Below are positions 36,733 through 49,200 of a stretch of DNA of 64,000 bases, in pieces. The notes under the pieces are model-generated. The model did not search any database. It worked only from the letters and a program-made list of their open reading frames with translations, and was not told the DNA's origin. The position numbers and the translations under genes are program-made. The first letter of the stretch is position 1, and each line of letters opens with the position of its first letter. Source of the DNA: Membranipora membranacea (lineage: Eukaryota; Bryozoa; Gymnolaemata; Cheilostomatida; Membraniporidae); assembly GCA_914767715.1 (NCBI GenBank), contig OU612066.1, positions 3,973,001-4,037,000 on the forward strand, written 5' to 3'.

Positions 36733-39700
36733 GACTTGTCAGACCTGCCCGGGCTTGATGAGGAGGAGTTTGACGGCGGAGAGTTCAGGCAGAGATCTGG
36801 CTCAGCGGGAATCAAATCACTCATAAAATTCAGATCTCGTAACAAATCAGGAGACAAACAGAATCCTAACGCACCTCCAACTGACGATAAAAAAGCTGGT
36901 CTCAAAGGTTTCTTTGAGGCTTTTCGGCCTAGGAGTAAATCTGACGCTTCTACGTTGAAAGCAGCAGCTATGATGCGAAGGAAACATGCCAGCGGCGGCC
37001 AGGCTGTACAACAGGTATTGACTGATAATCAGCAGCACTTGCTTGGCTCTGGGGACTTGGAGCCAATGCAGAGACAACGATCTACTTCATTAGGTGCCAA
37101 AGATAAACTGAGATTAATGAAAGAGATGAGAGCGAGTGGTGGTGCTAAAACAGCTAAAGGTACACTGATGGGTCAGCTCATCTCTAACGGAGTAAATAGT
37201 CAGATCTCCCACAGCAGCTCTGAGAAGGTATCCCAAATCTTACCTTGGTTAACATGGATGGAATTGAATTATTGTTCCAGTCACATACTAGAGCATATTG
37301 AATTTTGCAGGAACAGAGGTTTTGTTGCTGATATTCAAATAGCTTGCTCTGATACCAACCAGTGGTTGAGTCAACCCGGTATGGTTTGTTCACACTACTG
37401 TCAGCTTGATCTTTGCCCAGCTCTTCTGCTGATATAAGAGCAGAAATGTGACATGATGAGACTCACACTGTCACTCTGTTACCTCGTTGTGTCAGACTGA
37501 GAGGCGTGTTATAACCCGTAATGACATATTGAGTATTGTTATACTAACTGTGTATTTGTGGGCTGTGTTTTAGGCTAACGGCTCGGACAGTATGGAACAT
37601 CTACACAGACCCACGGGTAGAGCTTTGATATGGGAGGACAAAGACCAGGCTCATACAAAGGTAAAAAACTCTCACTGCAGCAATAATTAGTCCGTCAATA
37701 TGAATGAACTGAAACCCTACATTTATCGACATTTTGGCAGTAGCAGGCCCTTTCAAATTAAAACTCTGTAAATACATTTATTGTTTAACTTCACAGTAGA
37801 AATCAGTTCCTTAAACCCTTCAACCCTTAGCCCATATCTCAAATCAGGACTGACACAGAACATGAGTAGGGCCTATAGTTATAAACATGGCTTACAGTGC
37901 CCATAAAGCCTATCCTTTACGGAGAGCGAGCAGCTCTCTCAGTGAACGAAACAGCACAACAAACAATACATATGTTACGTTGACTAATAAAAACTGTTGC
38001 TCAGTAATTATGGTAGCCAGTAGCTTGTATGACCAGGTTTAGGTAATCCACTGAGAACCCTCAGCCAGAGGTTAACCTAACCAAGGGAGTTGGGTGTACA
38101 TACACTATGATCCCATGTGTCAATTTCGTAAGGATTTCGGGAGTAATCGCCCCATGGAAATGGCATTAAAGTCAAATTCCGATTGTGACGAATGACTTTT
38201 TGGACGCGAATACACATACCGTGTAGAATCGAAATATCACTAATTGGCGGAGTGGTTAGCGTGCTTGCACACAATGACTTCCAAGGGCATTTCCGCGGGA
38301 TGCCGGGGTTCAAGTCCCGGCCGCGGCAGATTCTTTTCATGCTTTTTCCATCATGGGAATGGTTAGGATTCAGAATTCGGAATTGGAGTGAACCGCAAAT
38401 TCGATGCATGGAACCATAGTGATACTGAGTTTCAAAATTACTTATGATCCCTTTTAGACATTTTGTTGAAAGTGTTTTGAGTCTCCCTTGGGTGCGTTTC
38501 ATTCCAAATTATCTAAGTTTTATTGTGATTTTAGGACCCCGAAAGTTCATTTATGGATGGGATGCAAATAGAAGACATAGGTAAGTTATCACAAACTAAG
38601 GCTAAGGGACATTCCCTGAAGTCTGAAACCTCGATGCAGTGTTTTGAGGCCATCGAAAAAATCAGTTAGCCTCATTATCCAGGGTAGCATGATGATTATT
38701 GTTTTCACCTTGTTTTTTTTCCAACTTTATTGACTTGAGCAGCCCAAAGTTTGTTGGGACGTAGTGCCTAGACACAATTGAATGTTTTATTTCTGGTGCT
38801 GAACTCAGGTTTTTAGTCTGCAGCAAAAAATTGAAATGATAAACATATTTTTCCTTCACAGCTGGATTTATCCGGCTAAGGTTAGATTCCTTCCTCGCCT
38901 CTTAGACACATTTCAACACAATGACTGTATTATGAGGAAATTTTGCTCAGGATACTAAACAACATTATCATGTAATAGAAAACACCTCAATTATAAAGAG
39001 TACAATACTAATGTTTTCTTCTGTTCAAAAGTTCATGAAAAAGACTGCCGATACAAGGTCAATTTGATCACATGAATACTATGATGTATGCAATCTCTGA
39101 TATGACATATAATACGCAACCAACCTTTCATCATAAATCTATAAAGAGATGCGATGATAGATTTCATTAATATTTTCTGGTGTTGTTTTGAAAATGAAAT
39201 CGTTTTGCAATAACTCCTGTCTTGAACCATGTTTCTGAGAATACAGAAAATGGACACCTGGCCCTGCTGCCGTGGATTGTTTGGCCTGTTGCCAATCGCT
39301 GCCATGGTCTCACTGTCTCTGGATTCGTGGCCATGTCATGTATGTCTACACAATGTATCCTTGCTGTCTTGTTAACCAGGCATTCTATTCTGTAAATATT
39401 CTGTTATATAATATTGAGATTTAGTTTTCCATTGAATTGTAATTTGTTGTAGAGGAGAATGACCCATTGGTGTTCAACAAGTTTATGAGGGCACATAAAT
39501 GTTACGACATCATACCCAACAGCTCCAAACTCATAGTGTTTGATACATCTCTTTTGGTAAGTGAATTCTGTTATTCATTCAGTGTGCAGCTTAGAATCCA
39601 TCCCAGCTACTACTAATACTTGCAAAGTTATGTAAATTGAATGAGCATTATGTTTTCTCAACATGCTCGTTTCATCCAGCTAGTATCACACAGGCAGCGG

Positions 39701-42700
39701 ATATACTGTCTGGTGGGCATGCTGAGTGTTTTATATTACGCAGCTGGCTGGATTGATCAACAATTCTTGAAAAAAATTCCAGACAGATGATTGTGAAGTC
39801 AGAGAGATGACCAGCAGTGCAATGTCTAACCTTGAACCTTAAGCTTGTTGTGTTGATAGATAGATCTAGGGGTAAACCCACTCGATCGATCAATGGCTCC
39901 TGCTATGGAATGAAAGTCAATAGTTTATAACAACAAATTGATAGACGTACTGTTACATCAGCTATCCCAGCTCTTACCGAATCCCAAAGGCCCTTCACTC
40001 TGAATTTAGAATTATATTGTATTATTGTTTTTCCCCTTTGAAATTAGAAAACTTATTTGCGCTGTTGTGTTGATAAACAGACAGTACTAGTATTAAACTT
40101 TGTTGTAAAGACTATTTGTAGCTCTGAAAATTACCCTCTATGGATTATATGATTTCGTCTAGAAACTGGAAGTAGTTATTTCTAACCTTGAAAATATTTT
40201 TGTCTGAATCGCATAACAAGGATAGTTATTTGCATAATTGAAATACTTCACACCTTCGACCAATACTTCAATAGGTGAATGACTGCATCGAGCTTGTCTC
40301 AGTGCAATGGCGGCAGCGATGTCGTTGATCGGAGCCTGTCATCAACATAGCTTGTCGTAAAATAGTAGCTGATCTGTATGCAGTCCTCACGGGCCTCACC
40401 TACCAAGCATCTATAGCTCTGTGTGAAGATGTAAAAAGAAAATGAACTGATTTCTTATATTTACTTTTTTACAGGTAAAGAAAGCATTCTACGCTTTAGT
40501 ATATAACTGTGTGAGATCAGCGCCACTCTGGGATCAGAAGAGACAGCAGTTTGTGGGTATGCTGACTATAACAGACTTCATCATGATCCTACACAAATAC
40601 TACAAATCCCCTCAGGTATGTCACCTGTTTACTTATCTACATGCTTTCTCTTCTTACTGCTTGAATACTTTACTCTGCCAACTTTGCTGCCAAAAAATGC
40701 GGCGGATTATCGGTTCATGAGTTTTGTTGTAAGGCAGCGGTGGTAGACACTAGATACATAGTAACTGTCATCAAGTCTTCATTGAGTCTTTGAGATGCTC
40801 ATACTCATGGTTAATCACATATGGCAGTGACCATGTAAGGGAAGGGTACAGCTCCTCTCTGTGTTTGGTGACAATGTAAGAGTGGGTACTGCTCCCACCC
40901 TGCATCGGTGACTGGTTATAGTGAACATGAGAAATGAATTACCACCACATGCTGGGGCTACGCTGTCTTGTTTATAGTGGTAGAAGTTTTGATTTTTTGA
41001 TTTGCTGCTTTAGGATGATGCTGTATTACACGAGTCGTACAAAGCAAGTATCCATTTATCGGTAGAGTTAGGAAGTCTATGAGTTCTTACAATAGACTTA
41101 ATATACTAGTATAATAAGTCTATCAGTTCTTACAATAGACTTCATATACTAGTATAATAAGTCTATAGTTTTTACTAATCATCATGATATTTTATAACTG
41201 GCCCAGGTGGCCAATTTTGATTCCATTGTGTAACAGTACTGGTAGTCACTTCTGTGCGTTCTGGTAGTGATAGGGAGTGAGTCATTAATTGGTGGAACTT
41301 GACTACAATTTGAATGGTTACTGGTCATTGGTCATTTGGCAATTTGAGGAAACTAAGGACAAGGACTGTAGAAATCATTTTATCACAAATACTTCCGCAC
41401 CAGATCTAACTAACATTTTCTTCTCATTGGCGGCCATTCATCAATATATTTTGTCTTTGTCTTAAGCATTTTGGGGTTTGGCCTGTTCAATAGTGATTTT
41501 CCCTCTTTTCTATTATGTTTATACAAGTACTTATACTCACTTCTTCTACCTTATTGGGAATCAACAATGATCTGTTCAGAATTATCAGAGCCTAATCTTC
41601 GAATAAGTAACAAGTTGATTTTGTGTGCATTTTTTATGAGTTGTTTTGATCTTTGGCTAACTAACGATGCAAATTTGAAACATTGAGCAGCATGCTATCT
41701 CAAGCTCTAGCTGCTTTCACTGATGGCTTGCTTACCACCCTCCTATTGATTTATGTGATTGAGATGATTGTGTTGCGTCAGTGCACAAATTTTGGCAAGC
41801 CCTCCGGGATAAACAGATTTGCATGTAACTTACATGTAACTTACATGTAACTTACATGTAACTTACATGTAACTTACATGTACAACAGCATTTTAGCTAT
41901 ATTGAATGAACGTCATGTCTGTAGGCCTGCCTTTGAAGCGTCTATAGCAGTGTTTGAAGATGTGATATTATGTATTGCTTGCATATGAGCTGCTTTGATG
42001 CCCTGTTACTACTTGTTTGTGGTCAACCTTGTATATTATCTAGCCTTACATTACACCTCTCTGTGTTATTTTATTCTACAGGTCAAGATGGCTGAGCTAG
42101 AGGGACATCAGATCAGTTGGTGGAGAACAGAATTGTCTTCACATTATAAGCCTTTTATCTCTATCTCACCTGAGGATAGTGTAAGGCTGGCAGTGCGTAA
42201 GCTCAGTCAGACTAAGGTACACAGGCTACCAGTCATAGATCCACAGACAGGAAACGCTGTATATATCATCACACATAAACGCATCCTCAAATTTATACAT
42301 CTATTTGTAAGTATCCCTTGAATTTCATCTTAGCCACGTTTTTTCAGTAATGTTGGTAGATGCAAAAATAGACTAATGATAGATGAATTACACATACTGC
42401 TTATGCAACATCATGTTGATCGATGGTGTAGATTTATGAGTCACAATTAGAAGTTATTTGCACCTGGAAAAAGAGAGCACAACTCTTAATACGTAATTGG
42501 TAATCCGTTACGAATATAATTTCTGGTTGTTGTGAAATTTTCCACATTAAACTTTGGTCAGAGTAACATCTGCAGCACAGGTTTTGACAGCGCTCCAAGG
42601 GGCGCAAGTGAATGAGGATGAAATATAAAAAGTGATTAGAAATTGATCTTTGTATCATTTTAGATGAAGAACCTTCCAAAACCTGACTTCATGAACCAGT

Positions 42701-45049
42701 CAATAGAGTCACTAAGATTGGGAACATACAGTAAGCTGGCAGTGGTGAGTTAAACTTATCAAGAATTAGAATATGTTCAGATGCAAATTAAAATATGAAA
42801 TGCTTAAACCATGGAGTCCTTGCTTAAACATACATACACAAAACAACCTTGAGATATTAACTGTTTTAAATTCTTTAATTTACCTTTGTGTGTTTTACAG
42901 GTAACTCCGGATACTAAGCTGATAGATGCCCTAGCGCAGTTTGTAGCTCGTCGGGTTTCTGCACTTCCTGTTGTAGATGAAGATAACATAGTACGAGATA
43001 TCTATGCAAAGTTTGATGTCATTGTAAGTATAAAAGACACGCCAAGTTGGCCCGCCTAAGCAGAGAAAGACGTTACTAGACTGTTGGCAACCCAGTTGAG
43101 GGCAGTTCTGTATCTAAATCATCCTAACAATGTATAAATTGCAGTTATTGGCACTTTGTTATCAATCGAATACCACTAGCATCAACTATGACCAAAGTGG
43201 AAACACTCCAAAATGTAAAATATGAGAAACATTATTAATGATAAACAACTGCATGTAGACAAATTTCATCCGAAGCCACAATGAAAGGTGATTGAAATAT
43301 GATAGGGTAGAGTTGATGCGCTCAAAATGTAGCTGGACGAAGTTCTACAATGACATCTTTACAATCTAGCAAGCATTTAAGATTTATGTGCACATGGACG
43401 AAAATTGAACATACTCATCACACATAGCTCTGATGATGCACATAGGTCTAATGATGCCCATCTTTGTGTAGGATACACGTGAATGATATGTATACACATG
43501 AATATCTCTTATGATACACACCATTACACAATTTCATAGGTTCCACAGAATTGTTAAATTCTACTTACTTTGTTGCAGAATTTAGCTGCAAACAAATCAT
43601 ATAATAATTTGGACATAACAGTGGAAGAGGCGCTGAGAAACAGAGAGACGGTAAGTCACCATCACGTCACACTGTCGCATCACACAGTCACGTCACCCTG
43701 TCATGTCACACTGCGTCACGTCACACAGTCACGTCACCCTGTCATGTCACACAGTCACGTCACCCTGTCATGTCACATTGTCCATAGACTTATGTGATCA
43801 GTCATGATTGTGAAGCCTCACATTACCCTGCAGCATACTAGGCTCAAGTTTGGCCCAACTTGCTTGAATTTGGAGTTGCTCCCACTTGAGCTGCTGGCGT
43901 CCCGCAAGTAGAACTGTAGCGCCTCGAAACGCAGGCAAATCGGATCTTACTAGTAACATACAGTTATATTTTTGTCTCAAGAGTTGGCTTAAGTTGAGTG
44001 TTCTTTAAAGCAACAAGACACATTGTGTGATGACTAATTAACATATTATTTATTATTTACAGAAGACAGAGCATGTAGTCACCTGCCTGAGGACGGACAC
44101 TCTGGGTAAAGTTATCGAGAAGATAGTCACAGCAGGGGTGAGTTTGGACTGCTAGATTCATGTTGATTATGTTGATATTATCCTGGTGATTCTCACAAAC
44201 ATGGTCACATGGACATTTCAGCACTTTTTCCTTGGCGACCTGATTTTCAAGTATCATTGATTGCCGTCTGTTAGTTGAGAATTGCTGACAAGATACCCCC
44301 AATCTTCACAACTACCAACTGACCATCTATAACTGTCTAATTAACCTCAAACAAAGCTGCATTGAATGATTCCAACGCAAGTCAATGCATCACACAATTG
44401 TCTGAAATGCAAACTTGAGACTTGTTTGGAATTGGAAGACTGGGGAAGTAGGAAGTTGTTCCTATGTTAGATCTTATTGTATCAAACAAATGGGCTCATA
44501 TACAATAACAATATACTAACACCAATAAAAGTGCCTTAGTATTAGTGTCATTTGAACAGCTCACATACCTCAACAGGGAGGTAGAAATCTCGACCATGAG
44601 AACTCAGTAATGAAACTTACATATGACTCATCTGTGTGACTCATACATTTGGAAAATCTGCGAGTCACCGGTTTTTTAAATACCTTATTCAGTGCTCAGA
44701 GTTGTAATATTGACATTGCCAAATTTGGGAATGTGGCTGCTATATTTCCAGTTCAGCTACGAAAATCAATTGTTTCTAGCATGTATATGCGACAATGTTG
44801 TCTTCTGACAGGTATATGATCGTTTTTTTATAAAATTTGTATCTTTCTTTCTCACAGATGCACAGACTGGTTGTGACAAGTCCGAGTAAGGAGCTAGAAG
44901 GAGTTATCTCCCTTAGTGATATTCTCACATTCTTATTACAAGATGAGCTCTACCTCTCTAGTACATCTAATACTTCCTGCGCTGCCATGGTAACCGTAGA
45001 GAAACAAAACAACAACTGTGGCCCTAAAACCATCCAAGCTTCCGGTTAA
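36733..45049 (+). CDS. PRKAG: AMP-activated protein kinase gamma subunit, common core (11 exons)
   Basis: Exons: 36733-37227, 37574-37660, 38535-38580, 39453-39556, 40475-40615, 42082-42306, 42664-42744, 42901-43023, 43579-43650, 44063-44137, 44858-45049; 546 residues, all in phase. This is the nucleotide-sensing regulatory subunit of AMPK, binding AMP/ADP/ATP in paired CBS (Bateman) domains. Residues 1-165 are a disordered linker with the fly/PRKAG2-like block [14 protein letters not shown] and the site RQRSTS. Four CBS repeats fill about 225-520. Ligand residues are kept: Arg in VRSAPLW and Asp in TITDF (CBS1), His-Arg in VHRLPVID and HKR (CBS2), Asp in KFDVI (CBS3), His-Arg in MHRLVV and Ser/Asp in SLSDI (CBS4). 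A 35-residue Ser/Asn-rich tail follows CBS4. The N-terminus comes from alternative upstream exons (10063, 21728, 32362). A candidate AATAAA lies at 45756. Confidence 0.96.
38103..38421 (+). mobile_element. Inverted-repeat element carrying tRNA-like Pol III boxes
   Basis: The ends CACTATGATCCCATG (38103) and the complement of CACTATGGTTCCATG (to 38421) are inverted repeats matching at 13 of 15 bases, with weaker similarity further in. ATA flanks both sides, a possible 3-bp target duplication. Inside, TGGCGGAGTGG (38245-38255) is a good box A and GGTTCAAGTCC (38307-38317) a good box B. The acceptor and part of the T stem do not pair, so it is tRNA-derived and not a tRNA gene. It lies in the AMPK gamma intron between 37660 and 38535. 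The class is uncertain (MITE that captured a SINE head, or a fold-back SINE). Confidence 0.65.
41073..41166. repeat. 43-bp tandem repeat made of palindromic units
   Basis: Two 43-bp copies start at 41073 and 41116, plus eight bases of a third. Each contains an imperfect 32-bp palindrome (ATAGACTTAATATACT and its near complement; 41092-41123 and 41135-41166). The same palindrome occurs alone at 48291-48324. Confidence 0.85.
41822..41883. repeat. 11-bp self-complementary tandem array
   Basis: Five or more copies of ATGTAACTTAC. Each junction forms TACATGTA, so the whole array can fold on itself. It lies in the AMPK gamma intron before 42082. Confidence 0.9.
43651..43783. repeat. GTCACGTCACCCT-type minisatellite starting at a splice donor
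   Basis: Degenerate repeats built from GTCACGTCAC, CCTGTCATGTCACAC and related units begin at the first intron base after AMPK gamma exon 43579-43650 (GTAAGTCACC...). The array has many CGTCA half-CRE-like pentamers, which may only reflect the repeat unit. Confidence 0.9.
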
Positions 45050-46268
45050 ACCTTCGCTGCAAGACAATTCTATCCATCTATCGATCCAGCACATGATATT
45101 TACTTTCCATACCTACTTCATAAAGTCGCGAAGTACGTGAGACTCGAGTATACCTGACCACATGTATCTTGTAAATTTGCAATTATTCTGTCTGTTCGAG
45201 ATAGGACGGGAGGGAGGGGGAGAGAGAGTGAGGGGTTATGGGTTGGAGTGACGTTGAAAATTTCATGCCATGATTATTACTCAAAATATTTCCATCATAT
45301 TTCTTATCATGAATTCCTATTACCATATTTATATATCACATCCATTTAATGGTATTCCCTGATACATATTATGAAGTCTAGTGGTGTGTTGATACTTCGG
45401 CAAATGAAAGCGTTGGTCGATGTGATGTAATGATAGATTTTCAAGGTGTCTGGTCTCAATTTAAAGTTAGCTCTTCTTTATAGAACTAAGGGCAACTTTT
45501 CACTCGTTGTAATTTGTGCAATCCTCATTTAAATATCATGTTTTTTGATAGTAAAAATACTTTGTCTCTGTTGAGTTATCAGTACACCAATAACTGGTGT
45601 TCAGGTGATGAATATACACACTCTTGTGGTTATTGATGTTACATATTGGGACTTTTACGAATTTTTTTCATTTTATTTTAAACTCAATATTGAAAAAAAA
45701 AACTTTTTGCTAAAATATTACTACAATAATTTAACTTTTTCATGCATTATGCGTTAATAAAATACATAGTTGTAAAAATATAAACCAAGTAAGATATGGA
45801 TATATGGTCATATTGAGTAAGCTCTAGAGATGCTAGCACGGTTGGCTGCATCTATCCAATTTAACAGAACATAATATAGCATAAGGTTATGCAACATAAT
45901 GCAATGAACGTAATGTAACACGTTTCTCTCCTAATGGTAATATGTGAATGCATGATGATGCTCCGGACATTACACTCTCGCATACAATGTGGCTCATAGA
46001 GGTGCTCCATGACAACAGGGGTAGGCTGGTAATTCCTCTGTCCATACATGACTGTTGTGTAAACTGCGGACACTTTGTAACCTCATAGCACTTCAACTAA
46101 ACCTTCCAAAAATATTATGAGTCTGGCTCTACTTCCTGGAAAACTGGAGAATATTTTATGGCAGCTTGTACCAACTAAAAGTGCATCCACACAGTTCAGG
46201 CAATTTAATCTTTGGGTCAAGAGTGTATTGCCAGTATAGGCTTTCACTATCAACATGACGCCTGTGTA
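45050..46268. other. Convergent intergenic / 3' UTR region
   Basis: This 1.2 kb lies between the stop codons of AMPK gamma (plus) and the LRRFIP-like gene (minus). Candidate poly(A) signals are AATAAA at 45756 on plus. On minus there is an ATTAAA variant near 46204-46209 and an AATAAA at 45672-45677. If the last is used, the two 3' UTRs overlap. No coding exon is seen. Confidence 0.5.
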
Positions 46269-49200
46269 TCAAGATGCGTTGTTGTAAGCGTTACTGCGAG
46301 CACACTTTATTTTGTCTATTCTAATCTCCAGGTGTTTACACTCTCTGTCCAACTCATCAGATTCTCTCTGCGCTTCGTCAACCTTTAACAAATTAGTGAA
46401 TCATTAGAAGATAAAAAAATGTCCCATGATGCAATATTGCGTAGAATATGTCCCCAGATAATGACAGTGAGATAGATGCTTGATGTGACCTTTCTGCGAA
46501 TTGCATCGAAAGAATGCTGAGATCTGATTGCAAAACCATCTTTTCCTCAACTACTATTCAACTAATTAGTCAAGTAAGACAGACAAAAAATTCCTGATGA
46601 TCACTGGCTGCAAAATAGTTCGATGAACTTGTCCGTTTTCTAAGAATAATGTTATGTATAGATTGTTGCACCATACCATGTCCTAGCCTGTCTTGACAAG
46701 CAAGTTAAGACAGGCTAACCATGCTAATCATGCTAACCATAGATACACATACCTTTCTAGAGAGTTTTCTATTCTCAGACTTGATTTCTTGTTGGGTGTT
46801 CTCAGACTCCTCGTACATTTCCCTGTAACGATGCATCTGTCCCTCCAATCGCATCAGCTGTTGGAATGATAAGTTGTGGTTAAAGTAGCTAATCACATAT
46901 CAGTTCTACCATTGAAGATTGAAAATATCCAGTCTGTGACCAATTTATAAAACCAATCAGTCAGTCCCTATGTAGCCAATGTGTTGGCTCTGAGCGAAAC
47001 GTTGGCTAGTCCTTGGCTAGTCCACATCAATACTTTTACACAAGGTAGAGTAACTCCCTAAAATTATCCACATCAAGAAGGTTTGGTATAACCATACCTG
47101 ACTTTCTAAGGAGTCAATCTTGAGGTTGGCGTTGTTCACTTGTTGTTTATAATCAGCTACTATCATATTCTGCTCATACTCGAGGCGTTTTATCTCAGAC
47201 ATGCGACCAGCTGAGTCTGTGTACGAGGATTTGAGCTGATGTCTGGATTTATAACTGTTCTTCTCTCTCAGCTCTGCTAGGTTCTGTCTGGCATCTGCAA
47301 TCTGATCAAAACATACAGCGTCTGATATTTATTCCACCGCTCGAGAATGTCAGATCATATCCTGCTATGCATCGATCTGTAGGTTAGGCAGCTCACACGG
47401 TAATTAGGTCAAATAATTAGGTCAAATGCCGGATGTGTGAGATCAACTTCTGCGATATTTGCAGATAACGGCACAACATGGTAAGAGGATGTATAAATAT
47501 GCATCAGAGCTGACGGCAGAAACTTTTAGCAATGAGCGATTGAGCGATGGATTAATCTTTAAAATAAAATGAATCTATATCAGTATCATATCTAGTCTGA
47601 ATCCCCAGACTCTTGCAAACCCCCCCCCCCCCTCCGCCCGATAGATCCCCTCGGTTGTTTTGTTAATGGGGTCCTTGCAAAGTTTATGTGATTTATGATA
47701 ATACCAAATTGTTGCCAATGGTAACTCCACACTCAAATCTATCTGATTATTAATTTTTGAAAACACTCTCAGTAACAGCAAGGAGGAACAACTACTATAG
47801 AGGTAAAACTAAAACCCATGAGTAACTCATCTAAAATCCTAATCAAAGTTTTAATCATGGTAAGAGCCGAGACAGGCTCTAATATTAACTGGGAGGCGGT
47901 TCCAAATTGTTGATAGGCCTTTGCAGCAGTGCGTTAGATGGCCAGCAGGGCTGAATGGGACAGAAAGGCATCAACAACCTAATAACAAGGAAGCTGACAG
48001 CTTCTATGCCGCATATAAAAGCATATGCTCACCTCGGTTTTGATCCTGTCATTTGCTTCCACCATATCCTTGATTGTTTGATCTGGAAAAGATATAACAT
48101 GCTGTTATCGGACCACTGTAAGGTATTTGATTTCATGCATTATCAGTTATTGTTTTATTGAACAACAAGATACCAGTAAAGCTTGAATCTTTAAAACTGC
48201 TGTTTCCAAAAATACTGCCTTTTGTTAGCTGCAGATTTGGTAATAAAGGTTTTTACTGAAGTTGTTGACTAAAATGTTTTGTGTTATACCCATAGACTTA
48301 ATATACTAGTATATCAAGTCTATGGTTATACCCCTCACTTGAAAGCAACAAAATAAATTTTTTCGGGAGCGAAAAAAACTTTCATAATTAGTGTAACCTC
48401 TGATCGAGAAACCAACCAAATGAGTTAGATGAATCCTTTTGCGTACAGCTTTTGATGATTTTCCTGGCCTGTTTCTCCAGGTCAGTTTTATCGGCAGGGG
48501 CGCTCTGATCCTCTTCGTTTACAGTGTTAGTCTCGACAGGCACCATCACAAGATTGTGGTCCTGCAAGATATATATTTGTCCTCGGAGTATCAAGAAATG
48601 CAGGCAATAATAATTGTACAACATTTTTGTCCACCATTGATAAATATATTATGATTTTTTTTATTTCATCTTTTCAGAACAAGAAGCCATCGTCTCACCT
48701 CGATAAGTTTATCTCTCTCTAAAATCATATTTCTGAGTCGATCAATTTCAAAGTCTAGTTTGAGTTGTGTTCTTTTTTCATCTTCTACATTTCTATTCCA
48801 TTGTTTGAGTTGTTGTGCTGCCTGCTGCCTATTTGCTGTCTCCTCATCAAGCTGATCCTGTTTTCCGACCATAAACAATCAGTTAAACAAATAACAAAAA
48901 TATTATAGGCTAGATGACTCAAACAGTTTACCAGCCTGTACATTAGTTTACAGAATCCTAGCTCCCCTCCCGTTCCCCACCACCGGACTGTCCCTATGGC
49001 TGGGTGAGACACCTGGAGTAATCTGATTTTGGCTTAAGCCGTTCAACTATGAATAATATATTTTGTGTCACCCATTTTGCCAGGGGCGTATATTCTAAAA
49101 AATTTCACTCACTGACTTTTTAGAGATGAGCATAATGATCGGGCACAGCCCGATCCACACGCCGTAGGCGTGGCGGGGAGGGTGTGGGAGGGGCGCTTAA

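Noticed and set aside
38077-38502. 141-codon minus-strand ORF
   Set aside because: It is the antisense translation of the tRNA-like inverted-repeat element; the GRDLNPG peptide is a well-known tRNA artefact.
43651-43783. Cluster of CRE-like CGTCA motifs
   Set aside because: The motifs come from the minisatellite unit, so their number is not evidence of a regulatory element.
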